Shown here one piece after another: positions 8,435 to 16,832 of a stretch of 22,500 nucleotides of DNA. The notes beneath the pieces were generated by a model. It had not been told where the DNA came from. It did no database searches and saw only the letters and a list, made by a program, of their open reading frames with translations. Source of the DNA: Prorocentrum cordatum (taxonomy: Eukaryota > Sar > Dinophyceae > Prorocentrales > Prorocentraceae). A program made the translations under genes and the position numbers. Positions within the stretch are counted from its first letter, which is position 1, and each line of letters opens with the position of its first letter. Location of the stretch: positions 1 to 22,500 of the forward strand of contig CAUYUJ010018334.1 in NCBI GenBank assembly GCA_963575745.1. Direction: 5' to 3'.

Positions 8435-8534
8435 GCTGAGAGCGCGTGACTTCCGATGCGAATCCAGCGGGCACGCGAATCCCGATGCGTCCAGAGAGGA
8501 ACTCCTGGCGACGGCGACGGTGACGACGCGAGCG

Positions 8535-8620
8535 GAGGAGGAGGAGGAAAAAAAGGAGAAGAAGGAGGGGGAGAAGAAGGAGAAGGAGAAGGAGGAGGAG
8601 GAGGAGGAGGGATGCGGACC
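8535..8620 (+). repeat. (GGA/GAA)n polypurine tract
   Basis: GGA, GAA and AAG triplets on plus with no pyrimidine for most of its length. Confidence 0.85.
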
Positions 8621-8737
8621 AGGAGGAACGACGAAAAGGAGAACGGTTGGAAGGTGGAGGCCAAGGGAAAAGCAGGATGTGAGAGTTTGCTGGCGAGGGC
8701 GACGTGAAAGCAGGACGTGAGAGGATGTCAAGGAAGC

Positions 8738-8945
8738 TCATCCTCCTCTTCCTCATCTTGCTCCTCATCCTGCTCTTCCTCCTCCTCCTCCTGTTCCTCC
8801 TCCTCGTCTTCCTCCTCATCTTCCTCCTCATCTGCTTCCTCATCTTTCTCTTCCTCCTCCTCTTCCACGTCCTCTCCTCTTCCTCCTCCTCCTCCTCCTC
8901 CTCCTTCGCCTCTCTCCTCTCTCCTCTCTTCCCTCTCCTCTCTCA
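8738..8945 (+). repeat. (TCC/CTT)n polypyrimidine tract
   Basis: TCC/CTC/TTC triplets with CTG and CAT variants. It ends in CTCTCC repeats at about 8911-8943. Confidence 0.9.
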
Positions 8946-9190
8946 TTCTCCCGGCGACGGCGGCGGCGACGTGGCAGGGCGGGCTGGCCTCCACCGCCCC
9001 ACAGCAGCAGCTCTGCCGCCTCCGCGCCCTGCGAGGCCATGGAGGGCGCCCCCGCCATCGGCGGCCGCGGGAGCACGCGGGCCCACCCGCGGCCCTCCCA
9101 CAGCGCAGCCGAGGCTGCAGAGAGCGGGCTGAAGCGCTCCATGGGGGCTGCGGCGGATTGCACGCGCGCGTGCACCCCGCCGCATCCTCC
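8946..9190. other. GC-rich spacer without a supported gene
   Basis: Mixed-sequence GC-rich DNA. Frames are open on both strands, but the products are Ala/Arg/Pro-rich and share no motif. I see no reliable gene here. Confidence 0.5.
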
Positions 9191-9196
9191 TCCTCC

Positions 9197-9199
9197 TTA

Positions 9200-9230
<31 letters not shown>

Positions 9231-9445
9231 AACTGCTGCGGCTGCTGCTGCTGCTGTTGTTGTTGCTGTTGTTGCTGTTGTTGCTGCTGTTGCTGCTGCT
9301 GGCTGCTAGTTGCCTGCGGCTGGGCTGCTGTCTTTGGCCGCTGTGGTTGTCCGGTCTGGCTGTTGCTGCTGCTGCTGGGTTGCTGCTGATTGGCTGCGCC
9401 CTCCCCTCCCTCATCACTGTGGCCTGCCCCTCCCCTCCTCCTCAC
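9197..9445 (-). CDS. Possible polyglutamine-rich reading frame
   Basis: On the minus strand, 82 codons read a short Ser/Asn/Gln/Pro-rich head, then a glutamine block of about 20 residues, Pro-Gln-Gln-Leu, and another Gln block ending in TAA near 9197. The Gln block uses both CAG and CAA, so the DNA repeat is impure while the protein repeat is pure. That is mild evidence for selection on protein. No domain is present, the ATG at 9445 is arbitrary, and the sequence may be just a (CTG)n microsatellite. Confidence 0.3.
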
Positions 9446-9526
9446 TGCTCTGGCGGCTGGATTGTCGCGCGCCCAGGCATCTCCCCTCCTGCTGCTTGCT
9501 GCTGCTGCTGCTGCGGTGGGTCCTCC

Positions 9527-9711
9527 TCTCCTCCTCCTCCTCCTCTTCCTCCTCCTCCTCCTCCTCCTCCTCCTCCTCCTCCTCCTCCCACTCCCTCCTC
9601 CTCCTCCTCCTCCCCCCCCTTCCCCTCCTCCCCCCCCTCCTCCTCTACGCCCCTAGGAGGAGGAGAGGGAGGAGGAGGGGGGCGAAGAGGAGGAGGAGGA
9701 GGAGGAGGAGG
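9527..9711 (+). repeat. (TCC)n followed by (GGA)n inverted pair
   Basis: TCC triplets (about 9527-9650) switch at CCCCTAGGAGG (9650-9660) to GGA triplets (about 9656-9711). The two halves are complementary and can form a long hairpin. The GGA half is the insertion target of the copia element that begins at 9712. Confidence 0.9.
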
Positions 9712-9917
9712 TGTGAAACGCAGGACGGATTGCCTGATGCAGTGAGTGAGGGAGAGCATGTATGCCCGCTGCCGCCGCCATTTCAGATCAACTTAGAGTA
9801 GGCTTTCAGGAGTCACGTGCTCGGGGCTCGCGCGTGCGTGGAAAGTCTCAGGGTACGAGTCGATCTACATCGAGAAGGCTCCGGGCGGAGCCAGAGAAGG
9901 AAGCAGTGGGATTCGCA
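9712..9917 (+). repeat. 5' LTR (206 bp)
   Basis: It begins TGTGAAACGCAGGACGG and ends GGGATTCGCA, so it has the TG...CA ends of LTRs. It is identical to 16627-16832 except at 9837. A frame beginning at 9762 runs out of the LTR but is not gag. By family analogy it should hold the promoter. Confidence 0.95.
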
Positions 9918-9954
9918 TTGATCTTGAGCCAAGTCGAGTCTTCCAGCGAGGACG

Positions 9955-11679
9955 ATGGCGGCCAGGACGAATGCCGAAGGAAGCCAGTCAAGCGGACAGT
10001 GGCGACGCTTGTCAGGCAGCGGCAACGACGCAGCGACGGAGTACAGGAGCTGGAGGCGCTGGATCGGAGCCAAGCTGGCCGTGGAGATCAGGCGTGGTCT
10101 GCCGCCAGAGGCGGTCGGACCGCTGGTGCTGACGCTCTTGGACGATGAGGCGGAGAAGGCCTGCGAGCACCTGGAGCTCGCGGACCTGGAGCAGGAGCAC
10201 GGGGAGGCAGCCCTCTTCCGCGCTCTTGATGAGAGGTTTCCTGACAAGGAGGCCAGTGACAGGATTGGAGACGCCCTCGAGAGTGTGTTCGGACTCACCA
10301 TCGAGCGTGGAGAGACCTCGTCGGCATATACGGGCCGAGCTCGCACAGTCTTCGCGAAGGCGAGGAAGGAAGGAGTTGAGTTACCTCCGGTGGCACAAGG
10401 GTTCCTGCTCCTGAGAGGAGCAAGGCTCGGCATGGAGCGTCGCGCTGTGGTGCTGGCGGCGAGTCAGCGTCAGTGGGACTTCGCAGCGATGTCGGCGGCG
10501 ATCCGGACAGCGTATCCGAAGCAGATGCCGACGGCCAACGTCCACGAGGCGATTCCGGAGGAGGACGAGTGGCTGGAGCAGTCTTCGGAGCCATGGGCAC
10601 CTGCGGCGGAGACCGAGACGGCATCGATTCCAGACAGCGTCGAGGCGGAGATCAACGAGCTGTTGCACGAGGACGGCCCCATCGACGAGGAAGACGCGAT
10701 CGACATCTTGGCTACGTGGAAGGAGACGAGGACAGCAATGACGAGAGAAAAGCTGCAGAGAGGTCTGCCCTCCAAGGAGAACTACAAACGACTCACGGAC
10801 CGAAACAGGTGTTTTCTCTGCAGACAGGTTGGCCACTTCAGCAAGTACTGTCCCAACCGAAAAGGACAGCAGCCACCACCGAGTGGCCAGAGACGACCAG
10901 GTGGTTTCACGAAGCGCGCGTACCCGTCCAAGCCAGTGATCCAGGGAGCCGTGCAGGTGATGATGGTGCGTGAGGGCGATCTGGGGTTGCCCTCCGCGAT
11001 GGACGACATGTGGAGCGAGGTGGATATCCTGCTGGCGTCATGGTCGAAGGACGGCAAGGCGTCGCTGATCACGAAGCTGACGAACGAGGAGCGTTTCCGA
11101 CGGCTGGCTCGTGAGCGTCGAGATCATGACCAGGAGGCAGATCTGGACGAGATCGAGGAGGCCAACGACGAGGAGCCAGAGGCTGAAGTGTGTGCGTGTC
11201 ACGCCCCCGGGTGTGGAGCACTGGACTCAGGGTGCGGCATGGCCCTGATTGGCACGGAGACGCTGAAGAAGCACACCGAGACGACGGGCATCGAGCCTGA
11301 GTGGGAAAAGGACGTGGCGAGCATCAGGTTCAAGAGCTACGATGGCAAGCTGCGACGATCCCAGGAGGCCTGCTGGATCCAGTGGCTGTTCCCTGAGGTG
11401 AACAAGCGGGTGAAGATCCTCTGCTACGTGATTGAGGGATCTGCCGGGCTCCTGATCAGCAAGCCCGTGATGAAGATGCTGCAGGCGACTCTCGACATGG
11501 CGGAGAACCAGCTCCACCTCAAGCGTCTTGGAGTCAGTGTACCTGTACGTGAAGCAGAGGGCAGTGGACACTTCGAGGTCGACCTGCTGGGGAGGACGTT
11601 CAAGAATCTGAAGATTCCAGACACGTCGGTGGACGACTCGAAGCTGAAGATCGAGAAGCTGGACAACCATTTTCAGTAG
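9955..11679 (+). CDS. gag: Copia gag and protease
   Basis: The ATG at 9955 lies 37 bp after the 5' LTR and is the first good start. Residues 25-190 form a helical gag-like capsid region. Residues 286-299 are the zinc knuckle C-x2-C-x4-H-x4-C (RCFLCRQVGHFSKYCPNRK), which binds RNA. A retropepsin-like protease follows, with active-site D424-S425-G426 in the context GALDSGCGMALIG. A second protease block with ends like YVIEGSAGLLISKPVMKML sits at residues 491-509. The frame ends at TAG (11677-11679) after about 60 residues of linker. Gag would package element RNA, and the protease would cut the polyprotein. The next domain lies in the -1 frame, which is open from 11553, so the two frames overlap by about 127 nt. 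In most copia elements gag and pol share one frame. Confidence 0.88.
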   Translation: MAARTNAEGSQSSGQWRRLSGSGNDAATEYRSWRRWIGAKLAVEIRRGLPPEAVGPLVLTLLDDEAEKACEHLELADLEQEHGEAALFRALDERFPDKEASDRIGDALESVFGLTIERGETSSAYTGRARTVFAKARKEGVELPPVAQGFLLLRGARLGMERRAVVLAASQRQWDFAAMSAAIRTAYPKQMPTANVHEAIPEEDEWLEQSSEPWAPAAETETASIPDSVEAEINELLHEDGPIDEEDAIDILATWKETRTAMTREKLQRGLPSKENYKRLTDRNRCFLCRQVGHFSKYCPNRKGQQPPPSGQRRPGGFTKRAYPSKPVIQGAVQVMMVREGDLGLPSAMDDMWSEVDILLASWSKDGKASLITKLTNEERFRRLARERRDHDQEADLDEIEEANDEEPEAEVCACHAPGCGALDSGCGMALIGTETLKKHTETTGIEPEWEKDVASIRFKSYDGKLRRSQEACWIQWLFPEVNKRVKILCYVIEGSAGLLISKPVMKMLQATLDMAENQLHLKRLGVSVPVREAEGSGHFEVDLLGRTFKNLKIPDTSVDDSKLKIEKLDNHFQ

Positions 11680-13431
11680 GGCCGGGCCGGCGCCCTGAGG
11701 CCAATGAGGACGTGGAGATTCTCAGCGTTCGAGTTCCAGGAGTGATGGAGATTTTCTCACCACCACGGGTTGCTCCGGTGGCCCCACAGTACGGCATGAC
11801 GGACATGGGCTCGTTCGACAAGGTGAATGGCTGGGGCGCCCGGGCCCCCAGGGACCTGAAGGACTTGTGGGACCGAATCGAAACTGAGGAGCCCGAGTGG
11901 ATCATCATGACACCTCCCTGTGAAAAGCTAACGGCCCTCCAGAATATGACCCCGGACAGTAAACGAGTCGACCTGGCAAAACATCTTCGGGAAGTTCTAG
12001 AAGCCAAGAGGTACGTTTCGGAGTGTGCTCGGATTGCGGAATACCAGATGTCCAAGGGACGGCACTTCCTCTTTGAGGCTCCTCCGACAGCGACGACTTA
12101 CAACCTACCCCCCATGAAACGACTCCTGCAGAATCCAAAGGTTTTCACGGGAATTACCAGTGGGTGCCGAGTGGGTCTCCGACATCCGATTTCAGGACTC
12201 CTTCTGAGCAAGCGCTGGAAGTTCGTTTCATCCTCACCTGAGGCCGCTTGTGAGCTGACGCTCCCGTGCTGTGGCGGCCATGCACATGTCAGGGCCGAGG
12301 GCGGGAGCCCGCTGCCGGGACTCGGTATGTCTCTTCCCAGGTACACCCAGATCTATCCGACGAAACTGGTTCGTAAGATCCTTCAAGGTTTTTCCAAGGC
12401 AAATGTGATCCGGGAAGGCGGGGAGGAGGCGGTGGTGCACGCGGTGGAGGACGAGGACGAGGACGGAGGTAAGGAGATCCCGAGACGACCCCAGAGTTTT
12501 CAAGCAGCCCTCCGACGGTTACACGTGAATTTGGGACATGCGACGGTGGCGACGATGATCCGACATTTACGACATGCGAACGCGAGTTCCGAGGCCATCC
12601 GACAGGCGGCGAATTTTTACTGTGATGAGTGTGCATCTCGGAAACGACCCGGTATTGCTAGGTATAGTTCCCCTCCGACTTTACAACCACATCTGAAGAT
12701 GGTGTGCATGGATGTGAAAGAGCTTCCCTACTATATTCCTGGTGAGCGTCGGAAGTGTCTAAATATGGTGTGTGATGCTTCGTCGTTCCACGTGATGGCC
12801 CCGTTCCGGGAAGGTGAGACCGAGTCCTCCTATGTACTTTTGCGCACGTATCGTGATAACTGGACCCGGCCTCTCATGAGGCCCAAGTGGCTGAAGGTAG
12901 ATGCTGGCAGTGCGAACATCTCGGTCGTGTTTCAGGATGCCATGGACAGGGACGGGACGATTATCGTAGATACGGCAGGCACAGCTAAGGAACAGAATGG
13001 GAAGGCGGAGGTGCACGGTAAGTGGTTTGAAGAGATGCTTCAGGCCATGCTAGACGAGCTTCAACCTCAGGACGAGGAGGAGTGGCTCGAGTGCGTTGCT
13101 CAGCTCCAAGAAGCAAAGAACTCGATGTTGAATGTTGGAGGCGTTTCACCATGTCAGATTGTTTTTGGCCGAAATCCGGAAGTTCCCGAGGATTTGCTTC
13201 AGGGGAACCCGAATTTGATTGCCAACAGCTGCCTGCTGCATGACCCTGTGGCTGCTCGTGCGGCCTGCATCCGTGCGATGGCTCGCCGTGTGATTTTAGC
13301 GCACAACGAGAAGAAAGCTGCTCGCGTAGCACTGGATGCTCGACCCCGGGTCCATCGAGTTTATCAGGCTGGGGATATGGTGGCAGTCTGGAGAAAAATG
13401 AAGGGAGCTATCGCCGGAAAGCAGTCCTTAT
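11679..13431 (+). CDS. pol: Copia pol, first part: methyltransferase-like domain and integrase
   Basis: Residues are counted from 11712 (a GTG; the frame is open upstream, so this is pol continuation rather than a start). Residues 11-200 form a domain with EIFSPPRV (13-20), MTPPCEKL (66-73; C70) and FLFEAPP (119-125; E122), then GCRVGLRHP (151-159). PPC with a nearby E-x-P, in this order, resembles motifs IV and VI of C5-cytosine methyltransferases, but the glycine-rich motif I is not evident. Integrase follows: zinc finger H271-x4-H276 and C304-x2-C307, then the catalytic triad D334, D397 and E433 with exactly 35 residues between the last two. The C-terminal domain begins at YQAGDMVAVWRKMKG. 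Sense is lost after about 13425, where the +1 frame takes over; the formal stop is at 13517. Integrase inserts the cDNA. The first domain's activity is inferred only. Confidence 0.82.
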
Positions 13432-14268
13432 CGGTGGCGTCCTGGTATCTGTGTAGGACCTGTTCGAGGCAACTACTGGGTTGCTCTTCCTGGAAGTTTA
13501 GTGAAGGCATCGCCTGAACATCTTCGGGTTGCCACGCAAGAGGAACGGACTGCCTGGAGACTCGTTGAGGCCGAGCTTCGATCGACAACGGTGGATTTGG
13601 ACAATCTTCAGGGTCGATACTTCGAGGACATCACCAAGGGACCACGGCCCCCAGAGGGCCCGGAGGATGAGGAGGAGCAGGAGCATCCAGCATGGGAGCA
13701 TCCGGAGGAGAAGCAGCAGGAGGAGCAGCAATCGAATGGCGACGATCCGACCCCAGAGACGACGACCGATGCGACGCGAGGTAGTTCGGCGAGTGTTCCG
13801 ACTCCAGATCCGACTCCAGATCCGACTCCAGCGCCCCGGTACCCTAACTCCAGAGTACCCGTGGGGGACCCGAGACACCCGACAGCCTCAAAGAGGAGCT
13901 CCGAGAAGATCCCCGATCGAGGTCAGCTCCAGCAGATACCGGAAGAGGAGGAGGACCTCCCAGTCCGGAAACAACCGAGGCTTGCAGGCCCACCAGGTTT
14001 ATCTGATGTCGGCTGTGCTGAGATTCCCCTGGTCGACTGCGGTGCGGTCACCACTGAGGGCGACGACGAGGCCCCGATCCTGGCAGTCACGGAGGCCGAA
14101 GTCTTGCTAGCTAGAGGACGAAAGGAGGAGCGTGAGAAAGACCCGAGGTGGATGACGAAGGAGGGTAAGCAGCAGGTGGAGGCGGCCTATCAGAAGGAGT
14201 ACCTAAAACTAATCTCGGAGCAGAAGGCATGGAAACCCAGGTCTCTAGAAGAATCCCGGCGACTCTGA
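13426..14268 (+). CDS. pol: Copia pol, middle part: integrase C-terminus, linker and start of reverse transcriptase
   Basis: This frame (+1 to the upstream integrase frame) continues the integrase C-terminal domain with YRWRPGICVGPVRGNYWV and GSLVKASPEHLRVAT. A low-complexity linker follows (residues encoded by about 13640-13960) with the direct repeat Thr-Pro-Asp-Pro. From about 14100 the sequence enters the N-terminal region of the reverse transcriptase. The usual GTG start at 13501 is not meaningful, since the frame is open from 13402. It ends at TGA (14266-14268), but the same frame continues without other interruption to 16572. See the separate entry for the TGA context. Confidence 0.75.
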   Translation, partial: PYRWRPGICVGPVRGNYWVALPGSLVKASPEHLRVATQEERTAWRLVEAELRSTTVDLDNLQGRYFEDITKGPRPPEGPEDEEEQEHPAWEHPEEKQQEEQQSNGDDPTPETTTDATRGSSASVPTPDPTPDPTPAPRYPNSRVPVGDPRHPTASKRSSEKIPDRGQLQQIPEEEEDLPVRKQPRLAGPPGLSDVGCAEIPLVDCGAVTTEGDDEAPILAVTEAEVLLARGRKEEREKDPRWMTKEGKQQVEAAYQKEYLKLISEQKAWKPRSLEESRRL

Positions 14269-14272
14269 CTAG
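14266..14272 (+). promoter_or_regulatory. In-frame stop in readthrough-favourable context TGA CTAG
   Basis: The codons are CTC TGA CTA GAA within the reverse transcriptase. UGA followed by CUAG is a known efficient stop-codon readthrough context, used by alphaviruses and some animal genes. Downstream the same frame resumes with LEVPDRILPFRPVLT, conserved RT sequence. It may be a recoding site or a simple CGA-to-TGA mutation at a CpG. Confidence 0.5.
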
Positions 14273-16572
14273 AAGTTCCAGATCGGATTTTACCCTTTAG
14301 GCCAGTTTTGACGTTGAAGACCGACGACGATGGACAGACAGAGTTGCGTTGTCGCATGACGGTTCAAGGCTTTAAGGACCCGGATGTATTGGACATGGTA
14401 CGCGCTGGCAAGACTCAGAGTCCGACTTTGTCTGTGACTGGTAAGGCAACTCTTTTACAGGTGGTGGCCTCTGCTCGTTTTCAGCTGGTCCTGGGAGATA
14501 TTCGGGGAGCTTTTCTGGAAGCTGATGCTGAATCACGTCCGAATGGGCCCGTATTCGTGTGTCCCCCGAAAAATCATATTCCAAAGGGCCACCACCCAGA
14601 ACAGCTGTACGAGCTTGTGAACGGCTACGGCGGAGTTGACCAGCCGCAGCGGTGGTATTCCACCTTTAAGCGCTATGCCGAGGAGATTGGCTTCGTGGCC
14701 CATCCTCTCGATCCCTGCCTGTTTATGCTGTTCGAGCCCGTGAGATCCAACAAGGAAGTGCCGTCCATGCCGATCTGTATTCCTGAAGGTTCCAGATACG
14801 GGGCTCCTGGGGCTCTTTGTGGCATTTTCGGTATCCACGTGGACGATACGGTAGGAGGAGGCAGAGGAGCACGATGGGAAGATGCGATGTCCAACTTGAA
14901 GCAACGATTTCCATGGAGGAAGCGGCGTCATGGGGAAGGGGAGTTTACGGGCTCATGGCTACGACAACTACCGGATGGTATGATTGTGCAGTCCCAAAAG
15001 AAGTATGCGGAAGAAATGAAGCCAGTAAAACTCAGACGGAACGCCCCAAACGACGGTAAGGCACTTCCAGGAGAGATCTCGGCTCTTATTTCAATGAATC
15101 AGGCTGGTAATTGGCTGGCAGGTCAGTCTCGACCGGATCTAGCATGCCAGGTCAGTCGCAACCAGCAGCTGATGCCGCACCCGTCTGTGAAGGAGATAAA
15201 AGATGCCAATATGCTGGTGCGACGTGCTCGGCAGCATAAGGATCTGACTATTCGCTTCTTTCCGATCCCTCTGAAAGATATTCGCATGATGATCCACACC
15301 GACTTTGCCATAGGGGAGAACGACGGTCTTAGGAGAACCCAGGGAGGCTACGTGCTGAGCGTGACCGACCCCAGAATGCAGAAGGGAGCAGTATCACCGT
15401 GGAACCCTCTTATCTGGAGAAGCTACCGGCTCAAACGAGCCATACGATCGTCCTTGGGTGGGGAGGCATCGGTACTATCGGACGGAGTGGGACATATGGA
15501 ATGGGTGATGTGTTTCTTTGCGGGGGCTATGTTTCCACAGTTTACTCTGGAAAATCGCTACGAGTTTCTCAAGAGGTTCGAGGCTATCGCCATCGTAGAT
15601 GCTAAGTCCGCATATGATCATATAAACAAGATTGGGTCTCCAGGGGCTCTCGAGGATAGGCGATGTGCAGTGGAGATGATGATTGCCCGGCAGGCCCTCC
15701 AGAGGTTCAAGGGGTGCCTTCGGTGGGGGCCCACATCGTTGATGTTAGCGGACGCTCTTACGAAGGAGAAGGCTGATGCTCATGATCTTCTCAGAGCATG
15801 CATACGGTCAGGTGTATATCAGTTGGCAGATGAGTCAGTGACGCTGGAGTCAGCAGCTGCTGAACGTGAGCGTCGCCGCGTCCGTAGGGAGCTTTCCTCA
15901 AGCCATGCTGAAGGACCTCAGCCCCCAGTGGAGCAGGTCTCGTGCGTGGTGTGCGAGATGGTTGGAGTGAGTGCTGTTGGAGATCCTGACAGTGTGCGCA
16001 GCTTGCTCGAAAGTCTGACGACAGTGGCCAGTCCATATCCGACGATAGTCAAATGTGTATCGTCCTCCAGGAAGATGTCCGTGACCATTCCGGCGATGGT
16101 GCTGGACTCTGGCCTCACTGGCTCGACGCGTGGCATCAAGGTGACCCTGTCGTACCACAACAGTACGAACTACATCCAGGTGAGCTGCCCAGCGACGGTA
16201 GAGGATGCTATGGTGGTGCAGCTGGCCGAGCTGGAAATGAAGTATGCCCAGCAGGTGAAGGAGCCGAATACAAAGATGGAGATTCCTCAAGGGTGTGATC
16301 TTGTGGAGGATGTTCTCAGGTTCCCGCCATGGGAGACCGAGGGCAAGGGGACGGCCCGTTCCAGTGTGATGAAGGAGGAAGAGGAAGGATTCGTGAAGCT
16401 CGAGCGTGTCGAGATCCCGAAGGACAGCATCGAGTACAAAGAGGCGATCGAGGCGGTCGCAGTGGCTGTGACGATGGAGATGAGCAAGTTTCCGCCACAG
16501 CGAGATGCCCTTTTGGCTGTGCTGGAGAGATCGTTCGGCCTGTCGATGACGAAAGTGGAGGCCGACGATTGA
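14269..16572 (+). CDS. pol: Copia pol, last part: reverse transcriptase, RNase H and C-terminal extension
   Basis: The frame directly continues after the TGA. Residues are numbered from 14308 (a TTG, not a real start). RT motif A is LGDIRGAFLEA with D64 (base 14497). Motif C is GIHVDDTVGGG with D179 and D180 (HVDD instead of the common YVDD, bases 14836-14847). The copia RNase H follows, with acids D332 (HTDFAIGE), E386 (SSLGGEAS), D431 (IVDAKSAYD) and D482 (LADALTK). RT makes cDNA and RNase H degrades the template. From about residue 530 to 754 there is an unrelated extension: CVVCEMVGV, then mixed beta/alpha-like sequence and an acidic end (KEEEEGFVKLERVEIP). I recognise no domain and no membrane segment in it. 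The stop is TGA at 16570-16572. Confidence 0.88.
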   Translation, partial: LEVPDRILPFRPVLTLKTDDDGQTELRCRMTVQGFKDPDVLDMVRAGKTQSPTLSVTGKATLLQVVASARFQLVLGDIRGAFLEADAESRPNGPVFVCPPKNHIPKGHHPEQLYELVNGYGGVDQPQRWYSTFKRYAEEIGFVAHPLDPCLFMLFEPVRSNKEVPSMPICIPEGSRYGAPGALCGIFGIHVDDTVGGGRGARWEDAMSNLKQRFPWRKRRHGEGEFTGSWLRQLPDGMIVQSQKKYAEEMKPVKLRRNAPNDGKALPGEISALISMNQAGNWLAGQSRPDLACQVSRNQQLMPHPSVKEIKDANMLVRRARQHKDLTIRFFPIPLKDIRMMIHTDFAIGENDGLRRTQGGYVLSVTDPRMQKGAVSPWNPLIWRSYRLKRAIRSSLGGEASVLSDGVGHMEWVMCFFAGAMFPQFTLENRYEFLKRFEAIAIVDAKSAYDHINKIGSPGALEDRRCAVEMMIARQALQRFKGCLRWGPTSLMLADALTKEKADAHDLLRACIRSGVYQLADESVTLESAAAERERRRVRRELSSSHAEGPQPPVEQVSCVVCEMVGVSAVGDPDSVRSLLESLTTVASPYPTIVKCVSSSRKMSVTIPAMVLDSGLTGSTRGIKVTLSYHNSTNYIQVSCPATVEDAMVVQLAELEMKYAQQVKEPNTKMEIPQGCDLVEDVLRFPPWETEGKGTARSSVMKEEEEGFVKLERVEIPKDSIEYKEAIEAVAVAVTMEMSKFPPQRDALLAVLERSFGLSMTKVEADD

Positions 16573-16626
16573 TCAGGGCCGTGGTCAAGGAGATCGAGGC
16601 ATCAGGCAACTAGAATTTTGAGTGAA
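16573..16626 (+). other. Short spacer between pol stop and 3' LTR
   Basis: 54 bp with a weak purine stretch GAGTGAA directly before the LTR, the place where a polypurine tract should prime plus-strand DNA. The tract is short and interrupted by T. Confidence 0.35.
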
Positions 16627-16832
16627 TGTGAAACGCAGGACGGATTGCCTGATGCAGTGAGTGAGGGAGAGCATGTATGCCCGCTGCCGCCGCCATTTCA
16701 GATCAACTTAGAGTAGGCTTTCAGGAGTCACGTGCTCGGGGCTCGCGCGTGTGTGGAAAGTCTCAGGGTACGAGTCGATCTACATCGAGAAGGCTCCGGG
16801 CGGAGCCAGAGAAGGAAGCAGTGGGATTCGCA
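16627..16832 (+). repeat. 3' LTR (206 bp)
   Basis: A copy of 9712-9917 differing only at 16752 (T for C). It ends GGGATTCGCA and is followed at once by GGAGG of the flanking array. Confidence 0.95.

Larger units (their letters stand above)
9712..16832 (+). mobile_element. Full-length Ty1/copia-type LTR retrotransposon, 7121 bp
   Basis: Two direct 206-bp LTRs enclose gag, protease, integrase, reverse transcriptase and RNase H. Integrase lies before reverse transcriptase, the order that defines Ty1/copia elements. The five bases on each side are GGAGG (9707-9711 and 16833-16837), as expected for a 5-bp target duplication. They cannot be told from the surrounding (GGA)n array, though. The LTRs differ at one site (C at 9837, T at 16752), pointing to a recent insertion. 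Even so, the coding chain is broken at three places: a -1 step near 11553-11679, a +1 step near 13422-13427, and a TGA at 14266. Unusual parts are a methyltransferase-like domain between protease and integrase, and a C-terminal extension of about 225 residues after RNase H. No clear primer-binding site to initiator tRNA-Met was found. Confidence 0.93.

Noticed and set aside
9918-9935. Primer-binding site after the 5' LTR
   Set aside because: The sequence TTGATCTTGAGCC does not match the end of initiator tRNA-Met as far as I can tell. Another tRNA or an internal tRNA site is possible but I cannot assign one.
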